Origin: Negativicutes bacterium
GTDB taxonomy: Bacteria > Bacillota_C > Negativicutes > Sporomusales_B > JARLHX01
Length of the DNA stretch: 37,084 nucleotides
Assembly (NCBI GenBank): GCA_031292035.1
Contig: JARLHX010000364.1
Coordinates: 1-37,084, forward strand
Direction of reading: 5' to 3'
Position 1 is the stretch's first letter. Each line of letters opens with the position of its first letter. Shown one piece after another: positions 26,984-35,897 of the stretch. The position numbers and the translations under genes are program-made. The notes below the pieces were generated by a model. The model searched no databases. It was not told the DNA's origin and saw only the letters and a program-made list of their open reading frames with translations.

Positions 26984-29710
26984 ATGAGTGACGAGATCCT
27001 GCGGACTAACAGCGATTTATGTGTCGGCTGCAATAAATGCATTGCCAAATGCCCAGTCAAAGCCAACGTGGCCTTCCGGCATGACGGCAAGAATAAGGTC
27101 AGGGTGGATCAAGAAAAATGCATTCATTGCGGGGAATGTATTGGCGCCTGCGATCACGGCGTACGGGACTTTGCCGATGATACCGAACGGTTTTTTGCCG
27201 ACTTGGAGCAGGGCGTCAAGATCTCTTTGTTGGTCGCGCCAGCGGTTCGCTTTAATTTTCCCCAATACAAGAGGCTGTTCGGCTACTTGAGGACCAAGGG
27301 AGTCGGTTTGATTTATGATGTCGCGCTGGGGGCGGAAATTGTTGTTTGGGCTTATCTCAGGGTCATAAACGAGCGGCAGCTAGAATCAGTGATCGCCCAG
27401 CCGTGCCCTGTGGTGGTGAACTATATCCAAAAATATCGGCCGACACTGATTGAACATCTGTCGCCCATCCATAGTCCGATGGTGTGCACAGCCATATATC
27501 TGAAAAAATACGCCGGGGAAGACGGGAAAATCGCTTTTTTGTCTCCATGCATCGGGAAGGTCGATGAAATCGCTTCTGTCGAGCTGGTCGATTATAATGT
27601 TACCTTTGCTAAACTGGCAAACTATATCGAGGCCAGGAATGTTGATCTGGACCGGGTGGCAGAAGTGGACTATGACCGCGTCGGCCATGGCATTGGCCTG
27701 ATATTTAGCCGTTCTGGCGGGCTGCGGGAAAATATCCGGTATTATACCGATGATGCCTGGGTCAGGCAGATTGAAGGGGCGCCGCATTCATTTCAATACC
27801 TGGATGAATATGCCGAACGGATACGAAGTGGTGAGCCAGTACCGTTAATCGTCGATATATTGAACTGTCAGTATGGCTGCAACCGAGGGACGGGAACAAC
27901 GAAAAACTTCGCCATCGACGCGATGGACAGCCAGATGAATGCATTAAAACGCAAAATCATTCAAAACGATGACCCGGGGCCAGGGTCGGCGCGTCAGCTA
28001 TTGCAGTTTTTTGATCAAGAACTTCGGCTGGGTGATTTTATTCGCGGTTATGAGGACAAGTCGGGAAGTCTGGACCGTATTGACGGTATGGACCTTGAAA
28101 CGGTGTTCAGCCAATTATATAAAACAACCGAGGAATCGCGTAACATCAATTGTTATGCTTGCGGCTACGGCAGTTGCCAGGCATTCGCTCAAGCGGTGGC
28201 GGAAGGCGCAAATCATCTGAGCAATTGTATTGACTATAATCGCAAGGCACTGATTAATGAAAAGGAACACAGTATTCAGCTTCATAAACAATATGAAGCA
28301 GTAGTCAACCAGGCGCTTGAGGCCATCGTACTTGTCGATAAATCCAGCAAGGGCATCATCGCCGTCAACCCCAGTTACCTGAAGATGGCGGGGTTCTCGG
28401 AAGAGGAAGTTCGTCGTCTGACGTTATTTGATATTATCGAGGGCGGTGCCGATGTCCATGAGTCGTTAACTGTTCTTGACCGAAAGGGCCGGCTTACATC
28501 GCGCATCCGGCATTTAAAGACAAAACACGGAGATACCTGTGAGGTCGAGCGTACTGCGGTTGTGATTTATCAGGATAATCGCGAGGTTTATCTGTTCAAT
28601 TTTCGGGATGTAACGAAACAAAGGCGGCTGGAACACGAGAGTTACAAAGAGCTCCAGGCAGCCGGTCGTATTCAACGGGCGTTGCTTCCGGAAGATGATA
28701 ACAATAAGCAGGTCGAGATCAGGATCATATACTCGCCGTTTTCCGAGGTTAGCGGCGACTTTCTTCACTATAAATGGGATGAGTCCCACAAGGTATTAAG
28801 TGGCTATTTATTTGATATAACCGGACACGGCGTGGCCACGGCGATGCAGACGGCGGCCGTGAGGGTGATATTGGATGAGATATTGAACTCGGCAGATATA
28901 TCGATTGATATCATGCTGCAGATTAACGCAAGACTCAAACAGTATTTTGAACAGGGAACGTTTATTGCTTTACTGCTGTTTGAAATGGATCTGGATACCG
29001 AGCTGATGAAGCTTGCCACCGGGGGGATTAATCAAATTCCGGTATCGTTAAGCACGCGTCAGGATTTATTGACAATCGAGGGCGGGTATCTAGGGTTGCT
29101 TGACGAGCCTGATGTCGACATGATGGTTATTCCGGTCATGCCAAATGACAAATATTATTTTTGCACCGACGGGTTACTGGATTTGATCAGCGATCAGTCT
29201 CTCGATTTAAAAAACTTTGCCCTAACGATGGACCAACTGGAACATTTATCACGGAGTCCGCAAAAATTTGATGACTGCTCCGCCCTGTGCATCCATATAA
29301 AAGCGGTGCGCTCGTTTCCCAAAACTTATGAGATCTTCAGCCAGAAGGAGTTGCCTTTTTTACAGGCGCAATTGAATCGGTCTTTAAAACTATATTCACC
29401 AACAGTTGCCTTTGAAACAGAGCTTGTAATGAATGAGGCGATCAACAATGCCTTGGCTGCTGGTACGCGGGTCAGAGTCAAAGTAAAGCGAATCGGAACG
29501 CGGCTAGTGATTCGGGTGAAAGATGATGGCAAGGGGTTTGCCGGAAATGAACGCCTTGAATATTATAATCACAATCCGATTGATGAGGGATTGAGCGAAC
29601 AGGGCAGAGGGATTTTTTTGATGAAGGCCTACTGCGACAAAATTTTTTATAATCGTCGTGGCAATGAAGTGTTTATGATGAAACTAATCGATAGGCAGCC
29701 GATTGAATAG
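26984..29710 (+). CDS. [FeFe]-hydrogenase-like sensor fused to PAS, SpoIIE phosphatase and RsbW-type kinase
   Basis: A 908-residue, soluble six-module protein. A 2[4Fe-4S] ferredoxin (Cys 13/16/19/23 and 46/49/52/56) leads into a hydrogenase catalytic domain that keeps all four ligands of the H-cluster cubane (Cys141 in AQPCP, Cys189 in SPCIGK with Lys192 and Glu195, Cys295 and Cys299 in NCQYGC) but has Pro140 where active enzymes have the proton-transfer Cys (TSCCP). Then follow a four-Cys Fe-S motif (390/393/398/415), PAS (~430-545), PP2C/SpoIIE (SGDF, DITGHG, CTDG, DDCS) and a HATPase (NEAINNA, DDGKGF, GRGIF). It fits the sensory, phosphatase-linked hydrogenases; H2 or redox sensing with control of the STAS protein is inference. 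Confidence 0.9.
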   Translation: MSDEILRTNSDLCVGCNKCIAKCPVKANVAFRHDGKNKVRVDQEKCIHCGECIGACDHGVRDFADDTERFFADLEQGVKISLLVAPAVRFNFPQYKRLFGYLRTKGVGLIYDVALGAEIVVWAYLRVINERQLESVIAQPCPVVVNYIQKYRPTLIEHLSPIHSPMVCTAIYLKKYAGEDGKIAFLSPCIGKVDEIASVELVDYNVTFAKLANYIEARNVDLDRVAEVDYDRVGHGIGLIFSRSGGLRENIRYYTDDAWVRQIEGAPHSFQYLDEYAERIRSGEPVPLIVDILNCQYGCNRGTGTTKNFAIDAMDSQMNALKRKIIQNDDPGPGSARQLLQFFDQELRLGDFIRGYEDKSGSLDRIDGMDLETVFSQLYKTTEESRNINCYACGYGSCQAFAQAVAEGANHLSNCIDYNRKALINEKEHSIQLHKQYEAVVNQALEAIVLVDKSSKGIIAVNPSYLKMAGFSEEEVRRLTLFDIIEGGADVHESLTVLDRKGRLTSRIRHLKTKHGDTCEVERTAVVIYQDNREVYLFNFRDVTKQRRLEHESYKELQAAGRIQRALLPEDDNNKQVEIRIIYSPFSEVSGDFLHYKWDESHKVLSGYLFDITGHGVATAMQTAAVRVILDEILNSADISIDIMLQINARLKQYFEQGTFIALLLFEMDLDTELMKLATGGINQIPVSLSTRQDLLTIEGGYLGLLDEPDVDMMVIPVMPNDKYYFCTDGLLDLISDQSLDLKNFALTMDQLEHLSRSPQKFDDCSALCIHIKAVRSFPKTYEIFSQKELPFLQAQLNRSLKLYSPTVAFETELVMNEAINNALAAGTRVRVKVKRIGTRLVIRVKDDGKGFAGNERLEYYNHNPIDEGLSEQGRGIFLMKAYCDKIFYNRRGNEVFMMKLIDRQPIE

Positions 29711-29831
29711 GAAAACGGCGAGGATTAATTCGACTGGAACAGGCGTGGCCAGATGGTCTGGATGAAGCAGCGGTGAACATTAAGGCTGGATTAATTTTTA
29801 CAAGTTCAGCGGCCGGGAAGTCCTTTACAAC

Positions 29832-29860
29832 TTGACAACTGGGACAAGGATGAGTAGACT
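29832..29860 (+). promoter_or_regulatory. Possible promoter upstream of the EAL gene
   Basis: A consensus TTGACA (29832-29837), a 17-base spacer and TAGACT (29855-29860). The -10 is only a 4/6 match, so confidence is moderate. Confidence 0.45.
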
Positions 29861-29890
29861 ATTGATATGATAAAATGGCGTCAAAGATGA

Positions 29891-29923
29891 CCCTCCCTAT
29901 GCATAGGGAAGGTTTATTTTTTT
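29891..29923 (+). terminator. Terminator or attenuator hairpin before the EAL gene
   Basis: CCCTAT-GC-ATAGGG with outer ACC/GGT pairs, followed by TTTATTTTTTT. It lies about 180 bases past the sensor gene, 30 bases before the EAL ATG and downstream of the possible EAL promoter, so it may both end the sensor operon and limit EAL transcription. Confidence 0.7.
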
Positions 29924-29953
29924 GATCGGACCACTGCGGGAAAAGGCGGCAAA

Positions 29954-31186
29954 ATGAGAACAGAAAGCTATCGGCAAACCAGTCTTGACGCCATATTGGA
30001 AAAGCGGGCCATTGAAACCCACTTTCAACCGGTTGTTTCGATGCGCAAAAAGTCGGTTATCGGGGTAGAGGCGTTGTCGCGGGGGCTGGATCCTCTCACG
30101 GCTGCCGTCATTATGCCGCAAGTGCTGTTTTCCTTGGCGGCGGCAAGCGGTCGAGTCGTTGATCTCGACAGGCTGTGCCGGGAGAAAGCACTGGAGAATT
30201 TCAAGCATATCCGGACAACTGAGGATTCGCTGCTACTGTTTCTTAATCTGGATGCCAGTATTATCGACAAAGGGGTGGTAGGATCGGGGCACCTGATTCA
30301 AAGCGTCGAAAAAATGGGCCTGAGCCCGTCATCGGTGGTTATTGAAATCATTGAGTCCCGGGTTGATGATATACAAGCCTTGAAAACCTTTATTGCCGCT
30401 TACCGAAAGTACGGCTTCCTGATCGCCCTGGATGACATCGGCAACGGGCATTCGAATCTGGACCGGATTTTCCATGTCCGCCCTGATATTATTAAAATCG
30501 ATCGTTGTCTCGTTGCTGAAATTGACAAGGATTACTATAAACAGGAAGTATTTAAGTCCCTTGTGGGCCTGGCGAAGAAAATCGGTTCGCTTGTCGTTGT
30601 CGAAGGGGTGGAAACCAAGGAAGAAGCGCTTGCCTGCCTGGAGTTTGGCGCCGACATGCTGCAAGGCTATTATTTTGCTAAACCCCAGCCACTACCAAAT
30701 GTATTGCAGAAAGGTATCGGCGAGAAGATCAATCTGATTGTAGCCGATTATATGAATGCCAGGATTGAACATATTAATGCCAAACTGGTCAAGAAGCAAC
30801 GCTATGACAATGTTCTGGAGTCGGTTGTCAGGGAATTGAGTAAGCTTCAGCCGGCCCATTTAGAAATGAAATTGCGGGAACTGGCCGAAGAGCACGATTG
30901 CTTACAATCTTTTTATATTTTGGATATGGCCGGGCTGCAGATTACCGACACCATCGAAACACCGTCTGAAACAGACGAAAAAAGGCACGGCATATTTCAA
31001 GCCGCCTTCAACGGGGTAGATCAGTCGCTAAAAGACTACTATGTGTTTATTTGTGCCGGCCTGGACCGGCATATCACAGAGGTTTATCGGTCTTTGGCCA
31101 ATGGCAAGCTTTGCGTCACAGGCTCGATCGTTTTCAAAGACTGTACCGACAATCGTTATATTTTGTGTGTTGATTTTAACCCATAA
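29954..31186 (+). CDS. EAL-domain cyclic-di-GMP phosphodiesterase
   Basis: A 410-residue protein with an N-terminal EAL domain (~15-260) and a C-terminal ~140-residue region of unclear type, perhaps a PAS/Cache-like regulatory domain. Catalytic and metal residues appear intact: Glu39 (VEAL), Asn98 (FLNLD), Glu131 (VIEII), Asp160-Asp161 (ALDDIGNG), Lys181 (IIKID) and Glu217 (VVEGVET). It should hydrolyse c-di-GMP to pGpG, favouring motility. No GGDEF domain or membrane helix is present. No convincing ribosome site stands out immediately upstream. Position between the hydrogenase-like sensor and a second chemoreceptor suggests a joint motility role. Confidence 0.9.
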   Translation: MRTESYRQTSLDAILEKRAIETHFQPVVSMRKKSVIGVEALSRGLDPLTAAVIMPQVLFSLAAASGRVVDLDRLCREKALENFKHIRTTEDSLLLFLNLDASIIDKGVVGSGHLIQSVEKMGLSPSSVVIEIIESRVDDIQALKTFIAAYRKYGFLIALDDIGNGHSNLDRIFHVRPDIIKIDRCLVAEIDKDYYKQEVFKSLVGLAKKIGSLVVVEGVETKEEALACLEFGADMLQGYYFAKPQPLPNVLQKGIGEKINLIVADYMNARIEHINAKLVKKQRYDNVLESVVRELSKLQPAHLEMKLRELAEEHDCLQSFYILDMAGLQITDTIETPSETDEKRHGIFQAAFNGVDQSLKDYYVFICAGLDRHITEVYRSLANGKLCVTGSIVFKDCTDNRYILCVDFNP

Positions 31187-31282
31187 GCTGCGGCTGAACG
31201 CAGCAGAGATGATTGTAGCGGGACAGATGGCAATGCTTCATGACTTGTTACCACCATTATTTGTATAAGGCGGTGTCTTGCG

Positions 31283-33058
31283 ATGAAAAGGGCTACAGAG
31301 CGGGTGAAGGCAGCGGTTGTCAGGTGGAATGCCAGGAAGAGAATATCTGGCGGTGGGTCAAAAATATTGTTACAGATGACAATCGGCAAAAAAATTCTGG
31401 GCGGTTTCATGGCTGTCATTGCCATGGTGGCCCTGATCAGTGTTTTTACTTATTTCAAGGTGGGTGAACTTAATTCGTCGGCCCAGGAAATTATGGCGCA
31501 AAATCTTGCCGAGATTGAGCTTGTGGAGGAATTGGCCATCGATGTTGTCAACGAGGCGGTGGCAATGCGCCGTTTCGATTTGACCGGAGATCTTGCCGAT
31601 GTGGCGGCGTTTGACAATCACCGCAAGTATGGCGACAGCAAAATCAGCAATCTGGAAAATTCGTTGCCGACAGAGAAGGCTCGATCCATTCTGCAGACCC
31701 TGAAAAAAGAGAAGAGCGAGTTCGACGCCATCGCTGCCAAGGCCATCGAGGCGAAACGCGCCAACAACGCGGAACAGGCCGTAGCCTATATGCAGCAGGC
31801 CGGTAAGCCGTCGGAGAGCGCGATAGCGGCCACCAAAGATCTGGTGACTGCAGTTAAAGAGCATATTCGCGATGAAGAAGAAAGCAACAGCAAAAAGGCC
31901 GGTCAGGTACAGCTGCTTTTGGTGGTGGTCAACCTGCTGGCGGTTGTCGTTTCACTGGTTGTCAGCGTATATATCAGCCGGGGTATTTCGCGGCCTGTGC
32001 GGGCCATCGCTGCGGCGGCTACGGAAATTGCCGGCGGCAATCTCGCGCTGGCGGATATCAACTCCCGAGCAGCCGATGAAATCGGACAGCTTGGTTCTTC
32101 CTTCGACCAAATGAAAGCCAATCTGCGTGCCCTGATTCAAAAAGTGGCCAGTTCGGCGAAGCAGGTCGCGGCCTCGGCCGAACAGCTTACCGCCAGCGCT
32201 GATCAGGCGGCCCAGGCCGGCAATCAAGTGGCCGGGGCGACCAGCGGCGTAGCCCAGAGTGCCGAGCAGCAACTCGTCACCGTGGATGGTGCAGCCTTCG
32301 CCGTGCAGCAAATGTCGGCCGGAATACAGCAGATCGCCGCAACCGCCGACACGGTCGCCGGAAAGTCGGCCCAGGCGGCGGAACGGGCTTCTGCGGGCGG
32401 CAAAGCGGTCGAGAAGGCGATCAGCCAGATGTCTCAGATCGAGAGCACGGTGAACGCGTCGGCCGCTGTTGTGGCCGAGCTTGGTGCCCGATCGCAGGAG
32501 ATCGGGCAGATCGTGGAAACGATAACCGGGATTGCCGGACAGACCAATCTCCTGGCATTGAATGCCGCTATTGAAGCCGCCCGGGCCGGAGAGCAGGGCC
32601 GGGGCTTTGCGGTGGTTGCCGAGGAGGTACGGAAACTGGCTGAACAATCGCGGGAGGCGGCGAAGAAAATCGCCGAGCTCATCGGAAAGATTCAGGGAGA
32701 CACTGGCAAGGCGGTCGAAGCCATGGCTGATGGCACCAGGGATGTCAAGGTCGGGGCCGAGGTTGTCAACGCAACGGGAAAGGCCTTCCAGGCGATTGAG
32801 ACCTTAGTGCTTGAGGTGTCAGGCCAGATCACGGAAATCACGTCAGCCATCCGGCAAATGGCCGGCGGCAGTCAGGAAATCGTTTCGTCCATTCAGGCGA
32901 TTGACGCCCTGAGTAAAAGAGTGTCTGAAGAGACCCAGACGGTGTCGGCGGCTACCGAGGAGCAGTCGGCGTCGGTTGAGGAAATCGCCGCGTCGAGTCA
33001 GGCGCTGGCTAAACTGTCGCAGGACCTCCAGGAGGTAGTCAGCCAGTTTCGGCTTTAG
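31283..33058 (+). CDS. Methyl-accepting chemotaxis protein with four-helix-bundle-type sensor
   Basis: A 591-residue chemoreceptor. It has an unusual basic ~38-residue N-terminal extension before TM1 (~39-59), an all-helical periplasmic segment of ~150 residues (4HB-MCP type, [13 protein letters not shown]), TM2 (~209-231), HAMP (~232-285) and the signalling domain with [18 protein letters not shown] (~423). No CheR tether. The start at 31283 has only a weak ribosome site; ATG 31376 would remove the extension but lacks one too, so the start is uncertain. It lies 96 bases after the EAL gene. The ligand is unknown; 4HB sensors often detect small molecules or redox-related signals. Confidence 0.93.
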   Translation: MKRATERVKAAVVRWNARKRISGGGSKILLQMTIGKKILGGFMAVIAMVALISVFTYFKVGELNSSAQEIMAQNLAEIELVEELAIDVVNEAVAMRRFDLTGDLADVAAFDNHRKYGDSKISNLENSLPTEKARSILQTLKKEKSEFDAIAAKAIEAKRANNAEQAVAYMQQAGKPSESAIAATKDLVTAVKEHIRDEEESNSKKAGQVQLLLVVVNLLAVVVSLVVSVYISRGISRPVRAIAAAATEIAGGNLALADINSRAADEIGQLGSSFDQMKANLRALIQKVASSAKQVAASAEQLTASADQAAQAGNQVAGATSGVAQSAEQQLVTVDGAAFAVQQMSAGIQQIAATADTVAGKSAQAAERASAGGKAVEKAISQMSQIESTVNASAAVVAELGARSQEIGQIVETITGIAGQTNLLALNAAIEAARAGEQGRGFAVVAEEVRKLAEQSREAAKKIAELIGKIQGDTGKAVEAMADGTRDVKVGAEVVNATGKAFQAIETLVLEVSGQITEITSAIRQMAGGSQEIVSSIQAIDALSKRVSEETQTVSAATEEQSASVEEIAASSQALAKLSQDLQEVVSQFRL

Positions 33059-33091
33059 TGTTTGACCTGTGGGGAGCAGTGGTTAGCGGCG

Positions 33092-34441
33092 CTAAACACG
33101 CGCGACACCCGGCGGGTTCCAGCGCCCTTCCAGGACCGATCGGCTGGGCCAATACAGTCTTATTGCTAAATTGAACCGTCCTGCCGATACTGGCAGCCAA
33201 TTGGCCGCACTGTTTTTCCCGGGGGAGGCCATCCCGACAAATATGTCGAGTGACCCATCGCGGTTAAAGTTCAGGTTGCCGAGATGGGGGCTGAGGGCAT
33301 AGCGTCTGATCGGGTTGGGAATAAGATAACCCTGGTCGTTGTAGGCGGTTATCGACCAAAACGCCCTTGCCGGCGGTAGACGGTCTTTATCAAAATGCAG
33401 GATATAGTTATAGCGTCCTGCCAGCCGCCCTCCGGCTTCATCCGTAAATGCGGTGCCGTAGACGGCATCTTGCGGCAGGTTTGCACCGATTCCCACCAGT
33501 GCGACAACGGCGCGCTGCAAATAATCCGCCCCGTAAAAGCCGATATTTTGCCGCATTAGGCTCCAACCATTGCTGCTATTTTGGAGATACTTTTCAACCG
33601 CTTCAGCCTGTATTCGCCCCAAGCCATGGGCTGCGGCAAATTCCAGGGACTGTCTGACTGCGGGGTTAAGGCGGAAAAAGTCAAATGCCTTGGCTGGCAC
33701 CAGGCCCAGTGCGGCCAGGGTATCTGCCATAGCCGGGTCGGCTATCCACGGCGGGTTGCTGTCCATGGCCTGCGTCATAGCCTGAAAGAAACCGGCCGCC
33801 GTCATATTAGCCACCTGACTTACCGGAGTCTCATTTATCGCGGCAGGTTGCCAGTCGCGAGCGATTTGACCGGCAACATTTCCCCACCGGCTGAGTGGGG
33901 TCAAGCCATACTGGTCTTGAATGGCATGGACGGCCGGAAAGTCGGGGAGGCCATTTGTCTGGGTGCGACCAATAATCCACACCCTATCACCGGGGGTCTC
34001 GATTCGGCTCATCCCGTCCGGGAGGACTCCATTCCAACCTGGGCCAGTGATGAGAAAGGTCCTTTCCCTCGTGCCGGTGGTGCGGGCCCCGACAGAGGCG
34101 AACACGTTGGTCCAGGCATCCAAAAACTCCAGCACGTAATATCTGCCGTGGGTATCGGGAACAGACAAAATGACAGGCTCGGCGGAAAGATCAAGCCAGG
34201 CCATGGAGTAAAGGGTATCGACATTGGGCCTGACGATGGTGGTATAGCGGGGGTCGGGGAAGGCGCGCTCGTTGGTGAAGCAATTGATTTTGGAGCCGCT
34301 GGCCAGCATCGCCCGCTTGGTCATCTCCACCAATACCAGGGGGTAGCCGTAGATGTAGGCGTCGATTGCCGCGCTGCCCAATGCGGCTGGTACATAGTTT
34401 TCATCCATAGGCCACATAGCATCAGACCAGGTTTTGCCCAT
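33092..34441 (-). CDS. DUF1254/DUF1214 family protein
   Basis: A 449-residue protein of the DUF1254-DUF1214 family, whose biochemical function I cannot state. The N-terminal part has the family segments AYIYGYPLVLVEMTKR and RPNVDTLYSMAWLDL (DUF1254); the C-terminal part has FWSITAYNDQGYLIPNP and a YSLSPHLGNLN-like stretch (DUF1214). No signal peptide is evident, whereas many relatives are exported. The ATG at 34441 is preceded by GAGGATGATATC; the frame runs 13 codons further to 34480 without a ribosome site. It is a single gene, convergent with the upstream chemoreceptor. Confidence 0.85.
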   Translation of the reverse strand: MGKTWSDAMWPMDENYVPAALGSAAIDAYIYGYPLVLVEMTKRAMLASGSKINCFTNERAFPDPRYTTIVRPNVDTLYSMAWLDLSAEPVILSVPDTHGRYYVLEFLDAWTNVFASVGARTTGTRERTFLITGPGWNGVLPDGMSRIETPGDRVWIIGRTQTNGLPDFPAVHAIQDQYGLTPLSRWGNVAGQIARDWQPAAINETPVSQVANMTAAGFFQAMTQAMDSNPPWIADPAMADTLAALGLVPAKAFDFFRLNPAVRQSLEFAAAHGLGRIQAEAVEKYLQNSSNGWSLMRQNIGFYGADYLQRAVVALVGIGANLPQDAVYGTAFTDEAGGRLAGRYNYILHFDKDRLPPARAFWSITAYNDQGYLIPNPIRRYALSPHLGNLNFNRDGSLDIFVGMASPGKNSAANWLPVSAGRFNLAIRLYWPSRSVLEGRWNPPGVARV

Positions 34442-34540
34442 GATATCATCCTCACAACACAATTCTTTTGTTATCAGCATATTCGTGTTGCCTGGCGGAA
34501 GAAACTATAGGCCAAGCGGCTTGAAAATCTTGGAGGTTTG

Positions 34541-34565
34541 AAAATCCGACAGGATTTTTTGTTTT
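34541..34565 (+). terminator. Small intrinsic-terminator-like hairpin
   Basis: AAAATCC-GACA-GGATTTT followed by TTGTTTT on the plus strand. No plus-strand gene ends just before it, so it may block read-through into the peptidase gene or act in that gene's leader. Confidence 0.45.
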
Positions 34566-34633
34566 CCCTCGGAATCTCTATCAATAAGAACCAAAGCGCC
34601 GACTGAGCAAACAAGCTGGAAATGGTGGTAAAA

Positions 34634-35797
34634 ATGAGGCGAAAACTTTTTTTGTACACCCTGGTACTTATTGTGGTTTTGGGTGTGGGCAGTTCGGCTA
34701 CACAGATGGCGGAACGGACGGTCGCAATGCAGGGAAACCTTCTTGTGCAAACAGGCAGTGCCGACTTTGCGGCAGGGACCACTGATGGAACGGCGGTTTT
34801 GCGGGATGAGGCAGGACCACTCCGGCTGGCTATTCGGTCTGGCAAGTATTTGACGCGCGGGACATATGTGTCTCCGGTCATTCAAACAGCGCCGTTTCGC
34901 GACCTGATTATCTCCTGGAACGCCGATACGCCTGCCGGCACGACGATCTCAGTAGAGGCGCAAGTGTTGGTGGAGCAAAAGTGGAGCGAGTGGTTTTCCT
35001 GGGGAACCTGGGGCGACCGGTCTGCTTCTGCCGCTACTGTAGTCAGCCGGATGGCGAAAATGGATATTGACACCCTTTCGCTGCAGGGCGAGAAAAAAGC
35101 CACAGCGGTTCGCTATCGGGTCAATTTGATGAGCCGTGATCCGAAGGTTACGCCGACGGTACGTTTGGTCGCGCTGACCATCAGGGATCAAGGTAAGATC
35201 CAGCGGGTACCGCTGCAGGCGGAGACTGCCGGAAATGGCTGGGAAAGAAATCTGCCGGTGCCCGCCTATTCGCAGGGCCGGCGTGATCCCAAGATCGCTT
35301 CGCGGATTTGCAGCCCGACCAGTGTCAGCATGGTGTTGAACTATCATGGGGTGGTTGTCTCGCCGGAAGAGGCTGCCTGGGGCAGCTATGATCACAAAGG
35401 AGACCTGTTCGGCAACTGGTCGTTCAATGCCGCTTTTGCCGGCAAGCGCGGTTTAACCAGCTATGTTGCTTTTATGAATTCTATCACCGATTTGAAGCAG
35501 GAAATTGCCCAGGGTTATCCGGTGGTGGCTGCCGTAAACTATCGAAACAGTGAGACGGTAAAAGAGGCACTTCCGGTATTGCACGGGGCGCCTGTCGAGG
35601 CTACTGACGGTCACCTGGTGGTGGTGCGGGGCTTTAAGGTCAAGGATGGCAAGGAGTACGTTCTGGTCAACGACCCGGCCGGACCTGACGACGCCGGTGT
35701 TTACCGGGAATACCTGGCGACGGAGTTCGAAGCCGCCTGGGCAAAAGTCGCCTATATTATCCGGCCGGGCGCGGATGCGGTCTCTGGTAAAAAGTAA
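34634..35797 (+). CDS. Exported C39-like cysteine peptidase family protein
   Basis: A ~387-residue protein with an N-terminal signal peptide or anchor (MRRKLFLYTLVLIVVLGVG), a beta-rich region (~40-205) and a C-terminal papain-like peptidase C39-type domain. The catalytic set is visible: Cys226 in RICSPTSVSMVL, His327 in DGHLVVVRGF, and Asn346/Asp347 in VNDPAG. Stand-alone C39-like proteins outside bacteriocin ABC transporters are common in Firmicutes; substrates are mostly unknown. I chose ATG 34634 because GGTGG lies five bases upstream and the signal peptide then begins MRRK; ATG 34622 is possible. It is monocistronic, with a strong shared terminator. Confidence 0.85.
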   Translation: MRRKLFLYTLVLIVVLGVGSSATQMAERTVAMQGNLLVQTGSADFAAGTTDGTAVLRDEAGPLRLAIRSGKYLTRGTYVSPVIQTAPFRDLIISWNADTPAGTTISVEAQVLVEQKWSEWFSWGTWGDRSASAATVVSRMAKMDIDTLSLQGEKKATAVRYRVNLMSRDPKVTPTVRLVALTIRDQGKIQRVPLQAETAGNGWERNLPVPAYSQGRRDPKIASRICSPTSVSMVLNYHGVVVSPEEAAWGSYDHKGDLFGNWSFNAAFAGKRGLTSYVAFMNSITDLKQEIAQGYPVVAAVNYRNSETVKEALPVLHGAPVEATDGHLVVVRGFKVKDGKEYVLVNDPAGPDDAGVYREYLATEFEAAWAKVAYIIRPGADAVSGKK

Positions 35798-35828
35798 CCC
35801 TCTCTGCCGCAAGTCGGCTATGACAAGT

Positions 35829-35870
35829 CAAGGCCTGTCCTTCGTTTAATGCGAAGTACAGGCCTTGTTG
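35829..35870. terminator. Bidirectional intrinsic terminator
   Basis: CAAGGCCTGT-C-CTTCG pairs with CGAAG-T-ACAGGCCTTG (one C/T mismatch, loop TTTAATG). It lies between the convergent peptidase and LysR genes and has short T-rich flanks. Confidence 0.85.
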
Positions 35871-35897
35871 CTTTGATCGGCATAGTTCATTTTCCAG

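Noticed and set aside
33081..33093. Palindrome TTAGCG-G-CGCTAA between the chemoreceptor and DUF1254 genes
   Set aside because: Only six pairs, no T tract and a one-base centre; too weak to call a terminator.
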